Positions 17,558 to 29,988 of a DNA stretch of 64,000 nucleotides are shown one piece after another. This DNA is from Kovacikia minuta CCNUW1 (GTDB lineage: Bacteria; Cyanobacteriota; Cyanobacteriia; Leptolyngbyales; Leptolyngbyaceae). A program made the position numbers and the translations under genes. A model generated the notes under the pieces. The model saw only the letters and a program-made list of their open reading frames with translations. It was not told the origin of the DNA and ran no database searches. Location of the stretch: the NCBI RefSeq assembly GCF_020091585.1, contig NZ_CP083582.1, positions 2,046,001-2,110,000 of the forward strand, read 5' to 3'. Positions within the stretch are counted from its first letter, which is position 1. Each line of letters begins with the position of its first letter.

Positions 17558-20551
17558 TTATTGGTAGGCTTCGATCGGTAAGCAGGTGCAGACCAGGTTG
17601 CGATCGCCGTATGCCTGGTCAATGCGTCCAACGGCTGCCCAGAATTTGTTTTCCCGTGTCCAGGGGGTGGGGTAAGCTGCCCGTTGCCGCGAGTAGGGAT
17701 GATCCCACTCATCCGATGTCAGTGCAGCAGCGGTGTGGGGGGCGTTCTTGAGCAAATTATTTTTGCGATCGACCTTGCCCGCTTCAATTTCCCGAATTTC
17801 TTCCCGAATGGCAATCATGGCGTCACAGAAGCGATCGATCTCCTGTTTCGACTCGCTTTCGGTTGGTTCCACCATAATTGTGCCCGCCACGGGCCAGGAC
17901 ACCGTTGGTGGATGGAACCCATAGTCAATCAGGCGTTTGGCAATGTCATCTACTTCAATCTCAGCCGTTTTCTTGAACTGGCGCAGGTCGATAATGCATT
18001 CGTGCGCAACTAGACCATTCTTGCCTTTGTAGAGAACGGGATAGTGATTTTCTAGCCGTTTGGCAATGTAATTAGCATTCAGAATGGCGACTTCAGTTGC
18101 TTTTTTGAGTCCTTCTGCCCCCATCAGGGCAATGTAAACCCAAGAAATCGGGAGGATGCTGGCACTACCCCAGGGCGCAGCAGAAATCGCGCCAATCCCC
18201 TGCTTGCTACCCACGGATACCACTGGATGCTGGGGCAGGAAGGGAACCAGGTGGGCTGCAACCCCGATCGGACCCATTCCAGGACCACCTCCCCCGTGGG
18301 GAATGCAGAAGGTTTTATGCAAATTCAGATGGCAAACATCGGCACCAAAGTCAGCGGGACGGCATAGGCCGACCTGGGCATTCATATTGGCACCATCCAT
18401 GTAGACCTGTCCGCCATTGGCGTGGATGATTTCACAGATTTCCTGAATTGATTCCTCAAACACACCGTGGGTAGACGGATAGGTCACCATGAGTGCGGCT
18501 AATTGCTGCCGATGCTGCTCAGCTTTTGCCTTTAGATCTGCCACGTCGATGTTGCCATCATTGTCGCAGGCAACCGCTACTACCCGCATTCCAGCCATCA
18601 CCGCGCTGGCAGGATTGGTGCCGTGGGCAGACTGGGGAATCAGGCAGACGGTTCGGTGGGTTTCATTCCGGGCCTGGTGATACTGACGGATCACCAGCAA
18701 CCCCGCGTATTCTCCCTGGGAACCCGCATTGGGTTGGAGTGAAATTTTAGCAAACCCGGTAATTGCAGCTAACCATGCTTCCAATTGTTGGAATAGGGTC
18801 TGGTAGCCTTCCGCCTGTTCCAGGGGGGCAAACGGATGAAGCTGACTGAACTCTGCCCAGGTAATCGGCACCATTTCGGTCGTTGCATTCAGCTTCATGG
18901 TGCAGGAACCCAGGGGAATCATTGCCGTGGTCAACGACAAATCCTTACATTGCAAGCGGTAAAGGTAGCGCAGCAGTTCCGTTTCAGAATGGTAGACGTT
19001 GAAGACGGGGTGGGTCAGGTAAGGCGTGGTGCGTTGGAGGGAGGGGGGGATGATCGGGTGAGGGGAGGGTGAGATCAGGTCTTCGGGAAGAAAATGAACA
19101 ATCTGTCCGCCGCCAAAGATCTGGAAGAGAGCGATCAGGTCGTCAGAACAAACGGTTTCATCCAGGGAAATGCCAAAGGTGCAGGCATCAATCTGCCGCA
19201 AATTAATGTGATGGGAATGGGCACGGCGAATAATTTCATCCGCTTTTCCAGCGGGAACTTCTACCCGCAAGGTATCAAAGAACGATTCTGACGCGATCGA
19301 GTAACCCAACTCGCGCAATCCCGTTGCCAGAATGGCAGTCATCTGGTGAACCCGTTCTGCGATTTGCCGTAGCCCCTGGGGACCGTGGTAGACGGCATAC
19401 ATGCTCGCAATCACCGCCAGTAGCACCTGCGCCGTGCAAATATTGCTGGTTGCTTTGTCTCGCCGGATGTGTTGTTCACGGGTTTGTAGAGCTAACCGTA
19501 AAGCGGGATGGCCCTCCGTATCCTTGGAAACTCCCACCAAACGCCCCGGAATTTGCCGCTTAAAAGCCTCTTTGGTCGCGAAATAGGCGGCATGGGGACC
19601 ACCATAGCCCAGGGGCACACCAAAACGTTGGGTGTTCCCCACGGCAATATCGGCACCCCATTCGCCGGGTGGCTTGAGCAAGGTCAAACTCAGCAGATCA
19701 GCTGCAACGGTAACCAGGGCACCTGCCGCATGCGCCCGTTCCACAAATTCCTGATAGGCGTAAATGCTTCCGTCGCTGGCGGGGTACTGAAGTAGGACGC
19801 CAAACACGGGGGTCTCAAATTGGAAGTTGCGATGGTCACCAATGAGCACCTCAATCCCTAAAGGAAGCGCACGGGTTTTAACGATCGCGATCGTCTGGGG
19901 ATGGCACGCCTCCGATATCCAGAAGGTTTTTGAGGCTGTTTTCGTTAAGCCATAGCTCATCGCCATCGCTTCGGCGGCGGCGGTGCCCTCATCCAGTAGG
20001 GAAGCATTGGCAATTTCCAGCCCCGTCAGGTCAGTGACCATCGTCTGGAAATTGAGCAAAGCTTCCAACCGTCCCTGGGCAATTTCAGGCTGGTAGGGGG
20101 TGTATTGGGTGTACCAACCAGGATTTTCCAGGATATTGCGCTGAATCACCGCAGGCGTAATGCAGTTGTGATAACCCATGCCAATGAAGGAGCGAAACAC
20201 CTGGTTCTGCTGGGCAATTTCTTTCAATTCTTGCAGTAGCTCATACTCGCCTTTGCCAGATTCTAGTTGAAGGGGGCGGTTCAATCGGATAGCGGCTGGA
20301 ACCGTGGCATCAATTAAGGCATCCAGACTGTCAAACTCCAGCAGGGAAAGCATCTGATGAATATCATCAGGACTAGGACCAATGTGCCGTGTCTCGAAGG
20401 AGTCGGTATATGCCAGAGGGAGAGGTGTGGGGTGTGGGGTGTGGGGTGTGGGGTGTGGGGTGATAGCCCCATTGGTTTGATCCAAATTTTTCCCGTTTGC
20501 CTCGGAGGGGGCAACACTCACATCAGATTGGTACGAAGAACGCTCTAGCAT
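17558..20551 (-). CDS. gcvP: Glycine dehydrogenase (decarboxylating), P-protein
   Basis: A 997-residue P-protein of the glycine cleavage system. It decarboxylates glycine with PLP and passes the aminomethyl group to the lipoyl arm of GcvH; in cyanobacteria this is a main route of photorespiration. Conserved blocks include FETRHIGPS at the start, [17 protein letters not shown], and the PLP-lysine motif [17 protein letters not shown] (Lys746). The first 48 residues are not conserved and contain heptad-repeat peptide [13 protein letters not shown] (20428-20464), so the start may lie anywhere upstream of [11 protein letters not shown]. Third gene after gcvT and gcvH in the same direction, but 519 bp behind gcvH. 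Confidence 0.96.
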   Translation of the reverse strand: MLERSSYQSDVSVAPSEANGKNLDQTNGAITPHPTPHTPHPTPLPLAYTDSFETRHIGPSPDDIHQMLSLLEFDSLDALIDATVPAAIRLNRPLQLESGKGEYELLQELKEIAQQNQVFRSFIGMGYHNCITPAVIQRNILENPGWYTQYTPYQPEIAQGRLEALLNFQTMVTDLTGLEIANASLLDEGTAAAEAMAMSYGLTKTASKTFWISEACHPQTIAIVKTRALPLGIEVLIGDHRNFQFETPVFGVLLQYPASDGSIYAYQEFVERAHAAGALVTVAADLLSLTLLKPPGEWGADIAVGNTQRFGVPLGYGGPHAAYFATKEAFKRQIPGRLVGVSKDTEGHPALRLALQTREQHIRRDKATSNICTAQVLLAVIASMYAVYHGPQGLRQIAERVHQMTAILATGLRELGYSIASESFFDTLRVEVPAGKADEIIRRAHSHHINLRQIDACTFGISLDETVCSDDLIALFQIFGGGQIVHFLPEDLISPSPHPIIPPSLQRTTPYLTHPVFNVYHSETELLRYLYRLQCKDLSLTTAMIPLGSCTMKLNATTEMVPITWAEFSQLHPFAPLEQAEGYQTLFQQLEAWLAAITGFAKISLQPNAGSQGEYAGLLVIRQYHQARNETHRTVCLIPQSAHGTNPASAVMAGMRVVAVACDNDGNIDVADLKAKAEQHRQQLAALMVTYPSTHGVFEESIQEICEIIHANGGQVYMDGANMNAQVGLCRPADFGADVCHLNLHKTFCIPHGGGGPGMGPIGVAAHLVPFLPQHPVVSVGSKQGIGAISAAPWGSASILPISWVYIALMGAEGLKKATEVAILNANYIAKRLENHYPVLYKGKNGLVAHECIIDLRQFKKTAEIEVDDIAKRLIDYGFHPPTVSWPVAGTIMVEPTESESKQEIDRFCDAMIAIREEIREIEAGKVDRKNNLLKNAPHTAAALTSDEWDHPYSRQRAAYPTPWTRENKFWAAVGRIDQAYGDRNLVCTCLPIEAYQ
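20428..20464. repeat. Heptad repeats inside the gcvP N-terminus
   Basis: Five GGGGTGT units on the plus strand read as [13 protein letters not shown] in gcvP. They fall in the non-conserved leader before the first conserved block, in frame, and so are likely tolerated. Confidence 0.85.
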
Positions 20552-21070
20552 GGATAACTCGCTTCGAGGAGCTGAAAAAGGTAGTTAGGGGTCAGGTTTC
20601 AGGTGACTGGGAACAAGTTACTATGGGCAAAAAGTTTCGGTGGCACAAAATAACCTGACCGTGGGGCGATCGCGACAATTAACAAACTTTAACAGTTTTA
20701 CACATTTCTGAGTAAGTGAGGACGTAGGCATTTTGCCAAAACCTCGGAGGTTGAAGTAGCGAAGCCGCTCATCAGGTTTAACTCTTGGTTAAATCCTTCC
20801 GGGGTTTGCGTGAGTTCGATTCGGAGCCTGGATAACCTTCCTGAAGAGGGTCAACCGCACGTTTAGAACCCGATCAGCTAAAGTTTGTTCCCCTCCGATC
20901 TAGCACTTTTAAGCTAAAGATCGCGAATGCAAGCCCAGCGTGATTGATTCTGTATGGGCGGAGCATGCGGTCCTAGACCCTGGAACCCTTTCCCAGATTT
21001 TGCCCGCATGCTTTGCCCCGCCCCAATTTGAACCGATTTAATTGCCATTCCTTAAGTGGGGGCTGCGTTC
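20552..21070. other. 519-bp structured spacer between gcvH and gcvP
   Basis: No open frame is credible. On both strands it holds a strong stem: GGGCGGAGCATGCGG (20956-20970) pairs with CCGCATGCT (21004-21012) and CCGCCC (21018-21023). A 14-mer TTTTGCCCGCATGC at 20998-21011 recurs at 22804-22817, upstream of gcvT. HIP1 is also present. This could be a leader RNA, a repeat family or a promoter region for gcvP; it does not match the glycine riboswitch consensus as far as I can see. Confidence 0.5.
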
Positions 21071-21460
21071 CTATTCGCCTTCAACCTGCGCTTGATACTC
21101 GGCAGCGGAGAGGGCGTCATCTAAATCTTTAGGGTCTTCCACCTGGACTTTAATTAACCAGGCTTCACCATAGGGATCTTCTGCCAACTGCTCAGGCGCA
21201 TCTACCAGTGGAGTATTTGTTTCAATGACCTTGCCAGTGACGGGAGAGTTCAAGTCTTCTACCGCTTTGACCGATTCGACTGTACCGAATTTCTCTCCCT
21301 TTTCGACGGCATTGCCGACCTCTGGTAGCTCCAGAAAAACGATGTCGCCCAACTGGTCAACCGCAAAAGCCGTAATTCCGATCGTGGCAATTTTTCCCTC
21401 AAGACGGGCATATTCGTGGGAGTCGAGATACTTAAGATTGTCGGGGTATTGGAATGCCAT
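21071..21460 (-). CDS. gcvH: Glycine cleavage system H-protein
   Basis: 129 residues, full length. The lipoyl-lysine is Lys65 in [18 protein letters not shown], preceded by [12 protein letters not shown]. It carries the aminomethyl group between GcvP and GcvT. It starts 14 bp after the end of gcvT, so the two share a transcript. Confidence 0.96.
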   Translation of the reverse strand: MAFQYPDNLKYLDSHEYARLEGKIATIGITAFAVDQLGDIVFLELPEVGNAVEKGEKFGTVESVKAVEDLNSPVTGKVIETNTPLVDAPEQLAEDPYGEAWLIKVQVEDPKDLDDALSAAEYQAQVEGE

Positions 21461-21474
21461 AGCTAGGTGGTAGG

Positions 21475-22593
21475 TTATTTCGATCGCCGATAAAAGGGTC
21501 GCTTGACAACGACTGCCGGATAGAGTTTACCGCGAATTTCAACTTCTAGGGACTGCCCCGGTTGGGAAAGGGGGGTGGGAACGTAGGCAAGGGCGATCGC
21601 CTGTCCCAGTGTGAGGGATTGGGTGCCGCTGGTGACTTCGCCGACGGGTTGCCCCGCATGAATGACAGGATAGCCATGACGGGCGATGTTGCGTCCCTGC
21701 ATTTGTAAGCCAATCAGTTTGCGTTTGATGCCTTCCTGCTTCTGCCGCTCTAAAACCGATCGCCCAATAAAATCGCCTTTGCTATCCAGGTGAACCAGCC
21801 ATCCGAGTCCAGCTTCTAGAGGGGTGGTGGTGTCGTCAATATCCTGCCCATAGAGTGCCATTGCCGCTTCCAGGCGGAGTGTGTCACGGGCACCCAAACC
21901 ACAGGGAACGACACCAGATTGCAGGAGCGATCGCCACAGGTCTACTCCCACAACCGGATCGGTCATGATCTCAAACCCATCTTCGCCCGTGTAGCCCGTG
22001 CGGGCGAGAAATCCCGGTTGTCCCAGGATGGTGCCTTCCAGATGTCCGAAGGGTTTGATGGCTGAGAGGTTTTCTTTAACCAGAGATTGAAGATGAACAA
22101 CGGCTTTGGGACCCTGAACCGCGATCAGGGTTTTGGTTGGCGAGTAATCTTCAAAATTTGCCTGACTTAAGTCCAGATGCTCCAGCATCCAGGTTTTGTC
22201 TTTCTGGGTTGTAGCCGCATTGACAATCACCCCCCACTGCTGTTGCCCAAACTGGTTTAGCCCCTGGTTGTAGAAAATCAGGTCATCAACAATGCCCCCC
22301 TGGGGATTGAGCAGAACCGTGTATTGTGCCTGACCGGGCTGCAAGCGGCTCAAATCTGAGGGAACTAACGCTTGAAACTGATCCAGCAAATTTTTGCCTG
22401 TAAACCAGAATTTACCCATGTGGGAAATATCAAACATGCCAGCACTGGTGCGAACTGCCTGATGTTCACGGGTAATTCCTCCGTACTGCACGGGCATTTC
22501 CCAACCGGAAAACCCCGTCATGCGGGCATTAAGTTCCAGGGAGAGCGAATAAAGTGGAGTTCGCGCCAGGGAAGAGGGGTTAGGTTGCGTCAC
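21475..22593 (-). CDS. gcvT: Aminomethyltransferase, T-protein
   Basis: 372 residues, full length. Conserved blocks: [48 protein letters not shown] and the folate-binding [13 protein letters not shown]. It releases ammonia from the aminomethyl-H-protein and makes methylene-tetrahydrofolate, feeding one-carbon units that metH elsewhere in the window can use. First gene of gcvT-gcvH-(gcvP). Confidence 0.96.
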   Translation of the reverse strand: MTQPNPSSLARTPLYSLSLELNARMTGFSGWEMPVQYGGITREHQAVRTSAGMFDISHMGKFWFTGKNLLDQFQALVPSDLSRLQPGQAQYTVLLNPQGGIVDDLIFYNQGLNQFGQQQWGVIVNAATTQKDKTWMLEHLDLSQANFEDYSPTKTLIAVQGPKAVVHLQSLVKENLSAIKPFGHLEGTILGQPGFLARTGYTGEDGFEIMTDPVVGVDLWRSLLQSGVVPCGLGARDTLRLEAAMALYGQDIDDTTTPLEAGLGWLVHLDSKGDFIGRSVLERQKQEGIKRKLIGLQMQGRNIARHGYPVIHAGQPVGEVTSGTQSLTLGQAIALAYVPTPLSQPGQSLEVEIRGKLYPAVVVKRPFYRRSK

Positions 22594-22955
22594 AGATACC
22601 GTTACCAGAGAGGAGTCTCTTGCATCATATAGCAGGGAGTGGGGAGTGGGGAGCGATATACTCCTTCCTCCCTCCTCCCTTTTCTCTCATTTTTTTCCCT
22701 CCCCAGTGATATAGCAATCCTAAGGATCTCGAATTGAATCATATCGGCGATTCCAGTCGTAAGGCTTAGCATTCGGCAAGGATGCTTTCGGCTAGGGCAA
22801 AGTTTTTGCCCGCATGCCAAGCCCCTACAAGTTACCGACTTTATTTTGTTCCTGTTCCTCAATCAGTCGTGAGAGGGAGCGGCTTTGTGAGAAAGGATGC
22901 CATTGGAATCCTTTCTCACACTTCAAACAGGATTGCTATACCTGTTCCGCCCTAG
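22594..22955. other. Spacer upstream of gcvT, with repeats and hairpins
   Basis: Starts with heptad repeats (22630-22655), then a C-rich tract. It carries TTTTGCCCGCATGC (22804-22817), also found upstream of gcvP, and a perfect hairpin TGTGAGAAAGGAT/ATCCTTTCTCACA (22886-22920). No open frame is credible. The gcvT promoter should lie here, but I cannot point to convincing boxes. Confidence 0.5.
22886..22920. repeat. Perfect 13-bp hairpin
   Basis: TGTGAGAAAGGAT and ATCCTTTCTCACA are exact reverse complements around GCCATTGGA. It sits between the giant surface-protein gene and gcvT. It could be a terminator-like structure, though no T-run follows. Confidence 0.65.
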
Positions 22956-23054
22956 AGCATCGGTACAGTATTTCGAGAAACCGGGTTTCTGGTGAGGATA
23001 TTCAACAAAACTTGAGCATCTCAGAGAAGAAACCCGGTTTCTGTACCGGCGTTC
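22956..23054. mobile_element. 99-bp hairpin element, copy 2 (TAG duplication)
   Basis: About four differences from the copy at 8978-9076, same length, flanked by TAG at 22953-22955 and 23055-23057. The different flanks (TAA against TAG) show independent insertion with a 3-bp target duplication. Its last base plus the flank gives the TAG stop of the giant gene upstream, as copy 1 does for the symporter. Confidence 0.8.
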
Positions 23055-26000
23055 TAGAGGTAATTAACCCAGTTTGCACTGGCGAGTTCAGGGAGCGCGG
23101 TGGCAGTGCTGTAAGTTGTTGAGTTCAACTGCCAGATGACATTCGCGCCCGTGCTGCTGTTGCGCCAGAGGATGTCATTACTGCCATTGCCATCCAGGTC
23201 TGCCACCCCTTGAATTGTCCATTGATACGCCCTTCAGGGTTGGTAAGGCATAGCTGGTGCTGTAACTGGTGCCATTGAGCTGCCAGATGACATTTGCCCC
23301 AGTGGTGCTGTTGCGCCACAACAGGTCGTCCTTGCCGTCGCCGGTGAAGTCGGCGACTTTTGCCAGGCTCCAGAGACTCCAATCGGCACTCTGGGTGGGC
23401 AGGGTAAATGCCGTGCTATAGCTGGTGCCATTCATCTGCCAGATGACGTTGGCTCCGTTGCCATAATGACGCCAGAGAATATCGGCTTTACCGTCGCCGG
23501 TGAAGTCGGCCACGCCTTCAATCCGCCAGTTGGAGTCTTTGAGGGTGGGCAGGGTGAAGGCGGTGCTGTAGCTGGTGCCATTGAGTTGCCAGACGACATT
23601 GGCACCGGTGGAGTAGTTGCGCCAGAGCACATCTGCCCTGCCATCGCCGGTGAAGTCAGCAGTGCCTTCGATTTGCCAGTTGGTGTCTTTGAGGGTGGGC
23701 AGGGCGAAGGCGGTGCTGTACCCGGTGGCCATTGAGTTGCCAGACGACATTTGCCCCCGTCGAGCGATTGCGCCAGAGGAGGTCGGCTTTGCCATCGCCG
23801 GTAAAGTCGGCAGTGCCTTCCAACTGCCAGTTGGTGTCGGTGAGGGTGGGTAGGGCAAAGGCGGTGCTGTAACTGGTGCCATTGAGTGCCCAGATAACAT
23901 TGGCTCCAGAGGAACTGTTGCGCCAGAGGAGGTCGATTTTGCCATCGCTGGTGTAGTCGGGTTGGGGGGCATATTCGACGGCACCGATGTCGATTTTGTC
24001 GCTCAGGATACGGGTAAAGCCGCGCTGGTCAGTAGTGGGGGCATTGGCGTTGTTGCCAGCGTTGATGGCGGCGCTGCCGGAGAGGAGGGCATGGGTTTGG
24101 GTGGTGCCGCCGTTGTTTGCCAGGGGAGCGAGGCGGGCATTGGCGTTGGTCCGATCACTCAGTTGGTTCAGCGGCGAGGTGACACTATTGGTCAGGTTGT
24201 TGCCCAAAGAGGTGAGAGTAGCGCCAGTTTCGACCTGGAAGTTGTTGGTACCGTTGTTGTTGGCAACGATCGTGTTTCGCAAACTCAGGGTGCCGTTTTC
24301 CAGCCAGATGCCGCTGGTGCTGGCGTTGGCGGCACTGTTGAAGGCGATCGTGCTGTTCTCAATGGTGGCTGTGGGATTGCCACTGCCGTACTGGTCGATC
24401 GCCCCACCCCCATAGGTTGTACCCGTGACCTGATTGCCACTGATAGTACTGTTGCGAATCGTCAGTGTTCCGCTCACGTTGGCAATGCCCCCCCCGTTTT
24501 CGCTGGCGGTGTTGCCGTCGAGGGTGCTGTTTGTGATGCTCAGTGTGCCACCGTTGTTGTAGATACCAGCACCTCGTGTAGCGCTATTGTTGTGAAGGGC
24601 ACTGTTTGCGATAGTTAGATTACCGCTGTTGAGGATGCCGCCACCATTGGCGTTGATGGCATTACCGTTGGCGATCGTCATCTTCTCTAAGGTAACAGTG
24701 GCATTGCTACCAACATTGAAGATACGAGCAGCTTCACTCCCATTTTGGCTGAGGGTGAGCTTGTCGGCTCCGGTGCCTGTAATCGTGACACTATCGGTAA
24801 TGCTGAGCTGACCCGAAGCCAGGCTAATCGTATCGGGGGTGGCATCGGTAAAGGTGCTGCCGCCAAAGGTGATGGTGTCGGTTCCGTTGAGACTGTTGGC
24901 GTTGGCGATCGCCTGCCGCAAAGAACCTTCACCACTGTCAGCAGTGCTAGTAACAACAAAATCGTTGCGGCTAATGGTGAGGTTGAGGGGGGTATTACTG
25001 ATCTGGTAGCCGCCAGTTGTAACTGTTAGCGTCAGGGCAATGGTTTCATCCGCTTCTGCGGCAATGTCATCAGTCGTTTGGATGGTGAAGGTAACACTGG
25101 TGGTGTTGGCATTAATTCTGAAGGTTCCGGCAACAGGGTTAAAGTTGCTGATGCCTGTTCCAGGGGTAATTGTGTAGTCGGTGCCTCTGCCTGCGGAACC
25201 CATTAGAGAGAAGTTGACATCGATCGGATTCGCTGATGGTTCGGACAGGGTGATCGTAATGGTGCCGTTACTGCCACCTTCGGTCAGGGTAGGGGTGGTG
25301 GTCGAAAGCGTGACAGTGGGAGGGGCAGTGGCAGTCAGTTCAAAAACATTGGCTTCCCCACCCCCATTGGCACCCGGATTGTTTGTGTCGCCTGTATTGT
25401 TCCCGGTCGTGTCTGTTCCAGTCGTAGCGAGATCGGTTGAATTAGCGATATAGCCATCGCTGACCGTAGGGGGTAATTGGTCAGGGATAGCATCCCCATT
25501 TGTATCAGTGTTGGGTGGGGGTGTCAGGTTCCCTGGAGGACCATCAAAGTTGCTGGGGTTTTGATCGCCAGATTCATCGAGTACAGGGGCATTCGTTTCG
25601 GGTGTTTTACCAAAGACTTGCGCCATATTGGCGATCGTCAGCGGTGAAGTTTCTCCAGCTTTAACCTTTACCTGAATTGCGAAGGATGTGGATGAACCAA
25701 CTAGAAGGTAGGTAGACGAATTCCCATCGATCGTGGGTTTGACAAAACCGATGCGTGTGACCGTCGATAACGGTGGGGGGGTGGTTGTCCAGGTAGCAGC
25801 ATTTGCAGAGGTGGAGGGAGACGTTGTGGAGTAAACAACTTGCCAACCCGTGGGAGCTGTGGGTGCAGTTGCGAGTTCCGTCCCGAACGGAATGGCATCA
25901 GAAACCAAAATGTTGTTACCAGGAAGACCCGGTACACTGGAACCTGCCAGGGCCGATGGTGTAATAGCTTGCCCCGTCACATCATTCGACTCAACTTGCA

Positions 26001-29000
26001 GCCCTAAAGTGTAGCTGATGGTATCGTCTGTTATGTCGCCGGATGTACCGTTATCGGTATAGCCCGTGCGAGTGGTGAGAATCTTTGCTAGAGAGTAGTA
26101 CCTGGAATCTAGGGTCACCGAAGCTGATGCACTCCCTTCTACAACACCGTTAGCGGGTACACCAACCACTTCTCCGGGGCTACCATCCGGGTTGTCTACC
26201 GTATAAACATCTCTTGCATCATTCACCGATCCAGCACGTGGAGAATTCTGACCAGTTGCAACAGGATTCGTTTCCCCTAAGGTTACTTGAATTTGTTGCC
26301 CTGGTGTCGCACCTGAATTGATCGTGACGGGTACACGGACTTTTACGGTTCCATTTACTGTGATGGCAGTAGTGGTCAAGCCACCAGGCGGAATGTCGTC
26401 CCAGGATGCACCATTGTCCGTACTGTACTGTAAAGTGCCTACGGTACCTGGTCCTGTAATTCCTGCCTGGGTTGGTAGTTGAAAGCGGGTGAGATCGTTA
26501 CCGATATTGGTGATAGTAAATGGAAAATAAACGAGATCCTCAGCCGCCAGAATCCCTCCATTGCTGTCTTCAGGTGTTCCAGCGATTACTGAGATACCCG
26601 CAACTTCTGCGATGCTGGCAGATGCCTGGTTAGATGTCCCATTGACTCTTCTTGGGTCAACTGAATTGTTTGGATCTGAGGGATGATTGAGATCTTCGTA
26701 GGTTGCAGCCGCTTCGTTATTAATGACCTGAGCTGCACTACCCAGATTCACTTCTCGCTGGAATATAAATGTTCCTGCTGCTCCGGGTGCGATCGAATTA
26801 GTCAGGCTATTTACATACCGAGTTACATCGCTAGAGGCTGTAGTCCCAGTTTGTTCAGCACCTAGAACATGCGTAGCCGGATCACCGCTAAAGTATTGAA
26901 TTGTTCCAGCTCCCTGCACTGAGCCAAGCACATGACTGGTATCGATTGTGTTGTCAAAAGTATTATCTCGCGCCCAATTACTGGGAAGCACCGTACCATC
27001 TTCTACTATCACCACATTACCAGCGTTCAAAATCACATTACCATTACCACTTGCTGGTTGTGATTCAGAAATATTTCTGTATTGAACAACATACTCAATC
27101 GCATTTCCTGGAGCAGGTGTTTTCGGTGTTGTACTCAGCGTCCCATCCGAACCTTGAACCGCTGGCCCATTTCCCTGTATAACGCGTGATTGAGTGGTCA
27201 GTTGCAAGAAACCTGTATAGACCCGATCGATCGTCCTATTGGTGGCAGCATCATCTGCTAAACCATTCCCGTTGGTATCAATGAAGGCTGTGATGGTTAC
27301 AGGGAAGCCACGCTGGATATTTGGATCGGTTGAAAGTGGAGTACCAAGCGGCAGGTCAACATTGACCGTATAGTTTGCTGTTCCATTCGCTGCAACTGCA
27401 TCAATTCGCACCGGGTTCGTCGCGCTAACCGGGTTGCCTCCCACAATACCGGTACCACTGGTAAATACAAAAGCTGTGCCCGTATATTGATAGGTCGCAG
27501 AAGTCGCACCCTGATTAGCCGATAGGGTTACAATTGCACCCGCAGGCAAGTCATTGATGTTGGTTGGTGGTGTGGGTAGCAAAGAGATATCGGCAGTTGC
27601 ACCACCTGTATTTCTGACGGTGTTGTTAAAACTAACCAGGTTTGGATCAAATGTTGTACCTGGAGTTAGTTGAGTTAGAACATTGGAAGATTGATTCGTA
27701 AAGTCGTCGTTATTGTCCGTTGGCCCCACAGCATCAGGAGTGCCGTTTGGTCCATTCAAAACCCCTAAAATAATCCCACCATTTGTCAAGCTAAAGCTGA
27801 CAGGGGTTGCAATGCCCTTGCTACCTGCGCTGACGCTGTAGCTACCCCCAGTGCTATTGGCTGTAACTGATGCGCTTGCCTGACCACCCGTAATGGTTGC
27901 TGTATTAGTTGCCGGATTGGTGCTGGCTGCGGTGCTGGGAGCGGCGAAGGTAATGACACCACCATTAACAGGTTCGTTGAAGGCACTGCTGACAGAAACC
28001 ACCAAGGGATTGGTGAATGCGGCACCAGAATTGGCAGTCTGATTGTTGCCAGAGACAGAGGTGACACTGAAGCCACGGGATTCAAAGGCACCAATGTCGC
28101 GAGTGCCCACGGCAGCAATGCCCCGCTGGTCGGTGCTGGTGCCGTTAGTCGCAGCGTTGATCGCCGCGCTACCGGGTAGCAATGCATGGGTCTGAGTTTG
28201 ACCGCCATTATCTCTTAATGTTGGATCAACGCCCAGAGCCGCAAACGTTCCTGTCAGGCTGCTGGCATCTAGTTGGATGATTCCTGAGAAGTTGCTTGTT
28301 CCACTTTCGCCGTTACCAACAAGCAGACTATTCTGAATACTGCCTGTGCCAAACTCAGTACTGTCAACACCGTAGGAAAGGTTACCAGCGATCGTGCTGT
28401 TGCTCAGGCTGATCGTGCCATTGTTGGAAATGCCACCAAACTGATTACTGCTGATGGTGCTATTGCTCAGGCTGATCGTACCTGCATTGTTGTAAATGCC
28501 TTGTCCATTATTGCTAATGGTGATGGTGCTCAGTCCGATTGAGCCATTGTTATCATTGAAAATGCCAGAGTTCCCATTATTGCTGATGGTGCTGTTGCTC
28601 AGGCTGGTGATCGTGCCGGCGTTGGAAATGCCAGAATCCTGATTATTACTGATAGTGCTGTTGTTCAGGCTGGTGATCGTGCCGATGTTGTTAATACCCT
28701 GTTGTCGATTATTGCTGAAGCTGCTGTTGCTCAGACTGGTGATCGTGCCAGGGTTGAAAATGCCAACGCCATTATTGCTGAAGCTGCTGTTGCTCAGGTT
28801 GTTGATCGTGCCAGCATTGACAATGCCATAGGTTAGATTATTGCTAAAAGTGCTGTTGCTCAGGCTGGTGATGGTGCCACTATTGTTAATGCCATACCTT
28901 CCGCCACTAACGGTTAAGCCATTGAAACTGGCGGTGCCACCTATATCCACCCGTAATAGTCCAACGCTTCCATCTCCTGTCACTACCAGATTGCTTGCCC

Positions 29001-29988
29001 CGGTGCCCTGAATTGTCAGGTCATCGGAAATAGCTAGTACGCCATCAATCAGGGTGATGGTGTCGGGGGTAGCATCGGTGAAGGTTGGTCCGCCAAAGGT
29101 AATCGTATCGGCACCGGCAGTATTATTGGCAGCTTGAACTGCCTCCCTCAAACTAATGCCATCGCCACCATCGCTAGCGTTCAAGGCTGGGATGCTGGAG
29201 ACATCGCCGTTTGTCACATCAAGCGTATTGGTTACCGTTACGCCTGCCAGGGTGCCGCTATAACTGTAGGGATTGGTAAATGCCAGCCCAGCTTCAATAC
29301 TGCCAGTGTGGAACTCCAGGGCCCAGTCGCCACCTTTAGCACTATTACCCGTCAGGTTTGTGGAGGCGGCCACTTCGGCTCCGGTCAATTGGCTGAGGAT
29401 AGAAACAAATGCCCGGCCCAGTTCCCCTTCTGCCACATCGCAGCCGTAGAGCAAAATATCCGCATCATTGGTCAGTGCCTTCTTCCAGGACTGGATCTGA
29501 CTGGCAAAATTAGGTAGATCGCTCAGGTCCAATTTGCCAGTGCCAAAGTCTAATCCGCCCGCTTCGCCGTGGGAAACGATGTGAATGCTGGAAATGCCTT
29601 CCCGTCCCAATAGGGTATTCGTGATTTGAGAAACGGCATCCTGTGAGGAGTTGAGGATGTGTACCTCCGTTCCGGCTGTGACGCCAGACAACAGGTTGGG
29701 CAGATCATCAACAGTGGGGTCAATGAAGAGGAGGGAGGAGGAGGAGGGGAAGGGGGCAGGGGAGATGAGGGAGGGAGTGGGGAGTGGGGAGGGAGGGAAG
29801 AGGGATGAGGGATGAGGGATGAGGGATGAGGAGTGGGTGGAGTTGAGGGGTTGGAAGGGTTGCATAGTTTGTAATGAGGGAAACGACGGGAGGGACAGGT
29901 ACGGAAGAATTGCAGGCAGAACTGATACCAACCCCTCTGATGGAGTGGTAAGGATGGACGGTTGATGGCAAGGGACGATCGCTCCCAT
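23054..29988 (-). CDS. Giant DUF4347 / beta-helix / Calx-beta / VCBS-repeat surface protein
   Basis: Reading from 29988: a low-complexity leader with repeat-derived SSLIPHPSSLFPPS, then a DUF4347 domain (about residues 86-250, with SSIHIVSHGEAGGLDFG and DILLYGCDVAEGE). A first parallel beta-helix follows (about 265-600) with tandem repeats of the type GTITSLSNSTFSNN. Then DUF11-like Ig folds (about 730-1530), a Calx-beta domain (about 1550-1660), a second beta-helix and, from residue 2000 on, six FG-GAP/VCBS repeats with calcium-loop motifs such as DFTGDGKADLLWRN. One uninterrupted frame covers 2110 codons to 23656. Two single extra bases, near 23728 and 23222, break the repeats, after which the frame runs to a TAG at 23054. 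The mended protein would have about 2310 residues. Probably a secreted calcium-binding adhesin or matrix protein; no export partner is nearby. Confidence 0.85.
28380..28900. repeat. Tandem beta-helix coding repeats
   Basis: Roughly seven repeats of 60-70 bp within the giant gene encode units like LSNSTISNNxxxGI (coding strand minus). DNA identity between units is high (GATGGTGCTATTGCTCAGGCT-type stretches), which shows recent duplication and makes this part prone to slippage and assembly error. Confidence 0.7.

Noticed and set aside
20800-20850. tRNA-like T-loop (GAGTTCGATTCGGAG)
   Set aside because: The five-base stems do not pair and there is no acceptor or anticodon arm at the right distance.
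20552-21070. Glycine riboswitch before gcvP
   Set aside because: I could not match the conserved core of the glycine aptamer; a covariance search would settle it.
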